DNA of 9,560 nt. It comes from JANYCO01 sp964437245. GTDB lineage: Bacteria; Bacteroidota; Bacteroidia; Cytophagales; Cytophagaceae. Positions 7,235 through 9,560 of this stretch are shown here, piece by piece. The translations under genes were made by a program, and so were the position numbers. The stretch's first letter is position 1; each line of letters opens with the position of its first letter. The notes under the pieces were generated by a model, which was not told the DNA's origin, searched no databases, and saw only the letters and a program-made list of their open reading frames with translations. The stretch lies in contig CAYTGJ010000166.1 of assembly GCA_964437245.1 (NCBI GenBank), positions 1 to 9,560 on the forward strand, in the 5' to 3' direction.

Positions 7235-8368
7235 ATGCCTAGTAGCCGTCCATATTCTATAAATCCTGATAGAAGCAAACCCTGGAATGCCCTGCCTCCT
7301 TTGCCGATACCAGAAACCTTGTACAAGGATTATGAAATACTGGAACAACTGGGAGAAACGAAAGCTGCTCTTGGAAAACTTCAGGGGAGAAGCATTGCTA
7401 TTCCGGATCAAGGTTTATTGATCAATACGATCAGCTTACAAGAAGCAAAAGCCTCCAGTGCTATTGAAAATATTTTCACCACAGACGATGAACTGTATAA
7501 AGCCTATAGTGAAAAAAATGTGGAGCATGTACAGGGTGCTCCAAAAGAAATTCTTCATTACCGGAAAGCTCTTTGGTCGGGACATGATTACCTTAAACGT
7601 TTGGAGAAATTTGACCAGGATTATTTTATCCGCATGTACCGTGAGATCAAACAAGCAAATGACGGCATCCGTCCGGCTTTTTCCTCTATTGTGATCCGTC
7701 AGGGAGGAAGCGGACCTAATGCAGGAAAAGTAATTTATACTCCCCCCCGTGGCAAAGGTGTTTTAGAAGCGATGCTGGACAACCTGATTCAATTTATGAA
7801 TGACGATGACCATTACAAACTAGACCCCTTGCTGAAAATGACTGATCGCCATTTTCAGTTTGAAGCCATACACCCTTTTACCGATGGCAATGGCCGTACC
7901 GGAAGAATCGTAAATATTCATTTTTTAACCCAAAAAGGATTGCTGGATTATCCCATTCTGTTTCTTAGTCGCTATATTATAGACCACAAAGACGCCTACT
8001 ATGCCGGCTTATCAGGTGTATCGCAACGTGGAGACTGGAAAAGCTGGATTTTATTTATGCTCAAAGCGGTGGAAGTTACTTCAAACATCACCTATCAAAA
8101 AATCAGTGACATTATAGAAGTTAAAGATACGATACTGAAGGTGATAGAAGAAGAGACAAACATACGGCGACCAGATCAACTGGTACAGGCAATCTTTACT
8201 CAACCCTATACGAAGGTAAAACACCTGGTTGAAACGGGGGTTTATGCCGAAAATACAGCCCGCGATTATCTGAATACACTCACTAAAATGAACATTCTTG
8301 ATAAAAGAACACTAACAGGACATCATTATTATCTGAATCTTGAACTGTATCGAATATTATCAGAATAA
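7235..8368 (+). CDS. Fic-family AMP-transferase with N-terminal inhibitory motif and winged-helix end
   Basis: This 377-residue cytoplasmic enzyme is of the type that transfers AMP from ATP to protein hydroxyl groups, and some members also remove it. The N-terminal region (about 1-95) matches the Fic_N type and contains S74-S-A-I-E78-N79, which fits the inhibitory-helix motif (S/T)xxxE(G/N); its position before the core makes this a class II Fic protein that inhibits itself in cis. The core has a flap segment near KVIYTPPRG (165-173) and a full catalytic motif, HPFTDGNGRTGR (213-224), with His213 and the ATP-binding GNGR intact, so it should be active. Residues about 300-377 (TKVKHLVETGVYAENTARDYL, here shortened at its ends in meaning to the VETGVYAENTARDYL core) look like a winged helix, as in SoFic-like proteins. 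The target is unknown. The ATG start at 7235 fits the family start and the promoter distance. No small FicA-like antitoxin gene adjoins it. It converges on rarA with an 18-base gap. Confidence 0.95.
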   Translation: MPSSRPYSINPDRSKPWNALPPLPIPETLYKDYEILEQLGETKAALGKLQGRSIAIPDQGLLINTISLQEAKASSAIENIFTTDDELYKAYSEKNVEHVQGAPKEILHYRKALWSGHDYLKRLEKFDQDYFIRMYREIKQANDGIRPAFSSIVIRQGGSGPNAGKVIYTPPRGKGVLEAMLDNLIQFMNDDDHYKLDPLLKMTDRHFQFEAIHPFTDGNGRTGRIVNIHFLTQKGLLDYPILFLSRYIIDHKDAYYAGLSGVSQRGDWKSWILFMLKAVEVTSNITYQKISDIIEVKDTILKVIEEETNIRRPDQLVQAIFTQPYTKVKHLVETGVYAENTARDYLNTLTKMNILDKRTLTGHHYYLNLELYRILSE

Positions 8369-8374
8369 TTCGGA

Positions 8375-8407
8375 GGAAAGAAGTCATTAATAATTGTACT
8401 TCTTTCC
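8375..8407. terminator. possible shared hairpin between convergent fic and rarA
   Basis: GGAAAGAAGT (8375-8384) and ACTTCTTTCC (8398-8407) form a perfect 10-bp stem with a 13-base loop. The loop holds the rarA stop codon and the right arm encodes its last few residues. On the fic strand a T-run follows only after about four bases (8412 onward), and on the rarA strand there is none. It may act as a weak bidirectional terminator or protect both 3' ends. Confidence 0.4.
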
Positions 8408-9560
8408 CCATAATTTTTTCAGCCGCTGCCTCAACTCTTCTTCCCTTGCGTTGAATCCAGGTTCATACAACTTCACTCCACTAAGAGAGTCTGGCAAATA
8501 CTCTTGTGCTACAAAATTATGTTCATAATCATGGGCATACTTATACTCTTTTCCATAGCCCTGCTCTTTCATTAATTTAGTAGGGGCATTTCGCAAATGG
8601 ATCGGGACAGGCAAATCTCCATGCTCACGGATCAAACGCTGAGCTTCGTTGATCGCTACATAAGAAGCATTGCTCTTGGCAGAGGCTGCAAGATAAGCCG
8701 TTGCCTGTGCCAGCACGATCCTCGCCTCTGGATAGCCAATCACCCTCACCGCATCAAAGCAATTGGTAGCCATCACCAAAGCCGTCGGATTAGCATTTCC
8801 AATATCTTCCGAAGCAAGGATCACCAGACGACGGGCAATGAACTGAACATCCTCCCCTCCTTCGATCATCCTTGCAAGCCAGTATATCGCTGCATTCGGA
8901 TCGCTTCCCCGTACCGATTTTATAAAAGCAGAAATAATATCGTAATGCATTTCGCCTCCTTTATCGTACAAGGCTACTTTTTTCTGTGCAATGCTCATTA
9001 CCTTTTCATCGGTGATCACAATAGGTTCCTCCGGAATAGACTGTACCACGAGCTCCAGCAGGTTCAGAAGCTTTCGTGCATCTCCTCCTGAAATATTGAG
9101 CAACGCATCGTACTGTTCGATCGTAATGTTTTTGCCTTTCAGTTCTTCATCCTGGGCCAACGCAAAATCCAGCAGTCCGGTAAGGTCTTCCTTTTCCAGT
9201 GGTTTCAGCACATATACCTGGCACCGGGACAGCAAAGCCGAGTTCACTTCAAACGAAGGATTTTCTGTGGTCGCTCCTATCAACGTAATGATCCCTTTCT
9301 CCACTGCCCCCAGCAACGCATCCTGCTGAGACTTGCTGAACCGGTGGATCTCGTCTATGAATAAAATCGTTTTGCTGTTCAGCTTTGCTTTTTCAATGAC
9401 TTCTCTTACTTCCTTGACCCCGGAACTGACGGCACTTAACAGGTAAAAAGGGATTTTCAGATTGTTGGCAATAATATTTGCCAGCGTGGTTTTCCCCACC
9501 CCCGGAGGCCCCCAGAAGATCATGGAATGCGGACGGCCGGATTCGAAAGCGACGCGCAGC
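8387..9560 (-). CDS. rarA: replication-associated recombination protein A (AAA+ ATPase), N-terminus outside window
   Basis: The minus-strand frame is open from the window edge to the TAA at 8387-8389, giving 390 visible residues. The family is usually about 420-450 long, so some 30 or more N-terminal residues are missing. The visible protein begins LRVAFESGRPHSMIFWGPPGVGKTT: Walker A (GPPGVGKTT), Walker B (ILFIDEIHRF), sensor 1 (GATTENPSF) and an arginine finger in LLSRC follow in the expected order. The C-terminal part carries the RarA/MgsA tetramerisation features: DPNAAIYWLARMIEGGED, RRLVILASEDIGNANP, and a late YEPGFNAREEEL. RarA is a clamp-loader-like tetramer that acts at stalled replication forks with single-stranded DNA and SSB. 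The ATG at 9523 is internal, since homology continues upstream of it. No relation to the neighbouring fic gene is implied beyond convergence. Confidence 0.96.
   Translation of the reverse strand, partial: LRVAFESGRPHSMIFWGPPGVGKTTLANIIANNLKIPFYLLSAVSSGVKEVREVIEKAKLNSKTILFIDEIHRFSKSQQDALLGAVEKGIITLIGATTENPSFEVNSALLSRCQVYVLKPLEKEDLTGLLDFALAQDEELKGKNITIEQYDALLNISGGDARKLLNLLELVVQSIPEEPIVITDEKVMSIAQKKVALYDKGGEMHYDIISAFIKSVRGSDPNAAIYWLARMIEGGEDVQFIARRLVILASEDIGNANPTALVMATNCFDAVRVIGYPEARIVLAQATAYLAASAKSNASYVAINEAQRLIREHGDLPVPIHLRNAPTKLMKEQGYGKEYKYAHDYEHNFVAQEYLPDSLSGVKLYEPGFNAREEELRQRLKKLWGKKYNY

Noticed and set aside
8597..9091. Plus-strand open frame of 164 codons opposite rarA
   Set aside because: The rarA reading frame carries all the AAA+ and MgsA motifs through this interval; the plus-strand translation is His/Arg/Ser-rich shadow sequence.

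Overview
The window comes from a bacterium of the phylum Bacteroidota. The evidence is a subtilase carrying a type IX secretion (T9SS) C-terminal sorting domain, a perfect Bacteroidota-type -7 promoter element (TAnnTTTG) ahead of one gene, A/T-rich start regions without Shine-Dalgarno motifs, and a short lipoprotein signal peptide. I cannot fix the genus. The window reads as ordinary chromosome: I see no tRNA, rRNA, CRISPR array, transposase or phage gene.

Layout. From 1 to 3080 three genes run on the plus strand: the 3' part of an FKBP-type peptidyl-prolyl isomerase (to 478), a 12-helix APC-superfamily amino acid permease (539-1882), and a lipoprotein of unknown function (1872-3080) whose GTG start lies inside the end of the permease gene. 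A strong hairpin terminator at 3115-3149 closes this group. A 387-base non-coding region (3081-3467) follows, with several short repeats and hairpins and an A/T-rich leader. It leads into a 1133-residue secreted S8 serine protease (3468-6869), which has its own terminator at 6887-6912.

A second 365-base gap (6870-7234) ends in a compact control region. A TAnnTTTG element at 7186-7193 is flanked by two copies, in opposite orientation, of a 17-base A/T-rich site. It sits directly ahead of a Fic-domain AMP-transferase (7235-8368) with an intact catalytic motif, an N-terminal inhibitory-helix motif and a C-terminal winged-helix-like region. On the minus strand, converging on fic with an 18-base gap, is rarA/mgsA (8387 to the window edge), the clamp-loader-like AAA+ ATPase of replication-fork maintenance. 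A 10-bp hairpin lies between and across the two 3' ends.

How the parts relate. The permease and lipoprotein are very likely one transcription unit and may share a role at the cell envelope. The FKBP gene could belong with them or have its own promoter boundary at about 480-538. The protease stands alone between terminators and is probably exported and surface-anchored or released through T9SS. The Fic gene has no adjacent antitoxin; its control region suggests self-regulation, which is inference. I find no clearly new multi-gene system. The two observations most worth following are the symmetrical fic operator pair and the unassigned lipoprotein coupled to the permease.
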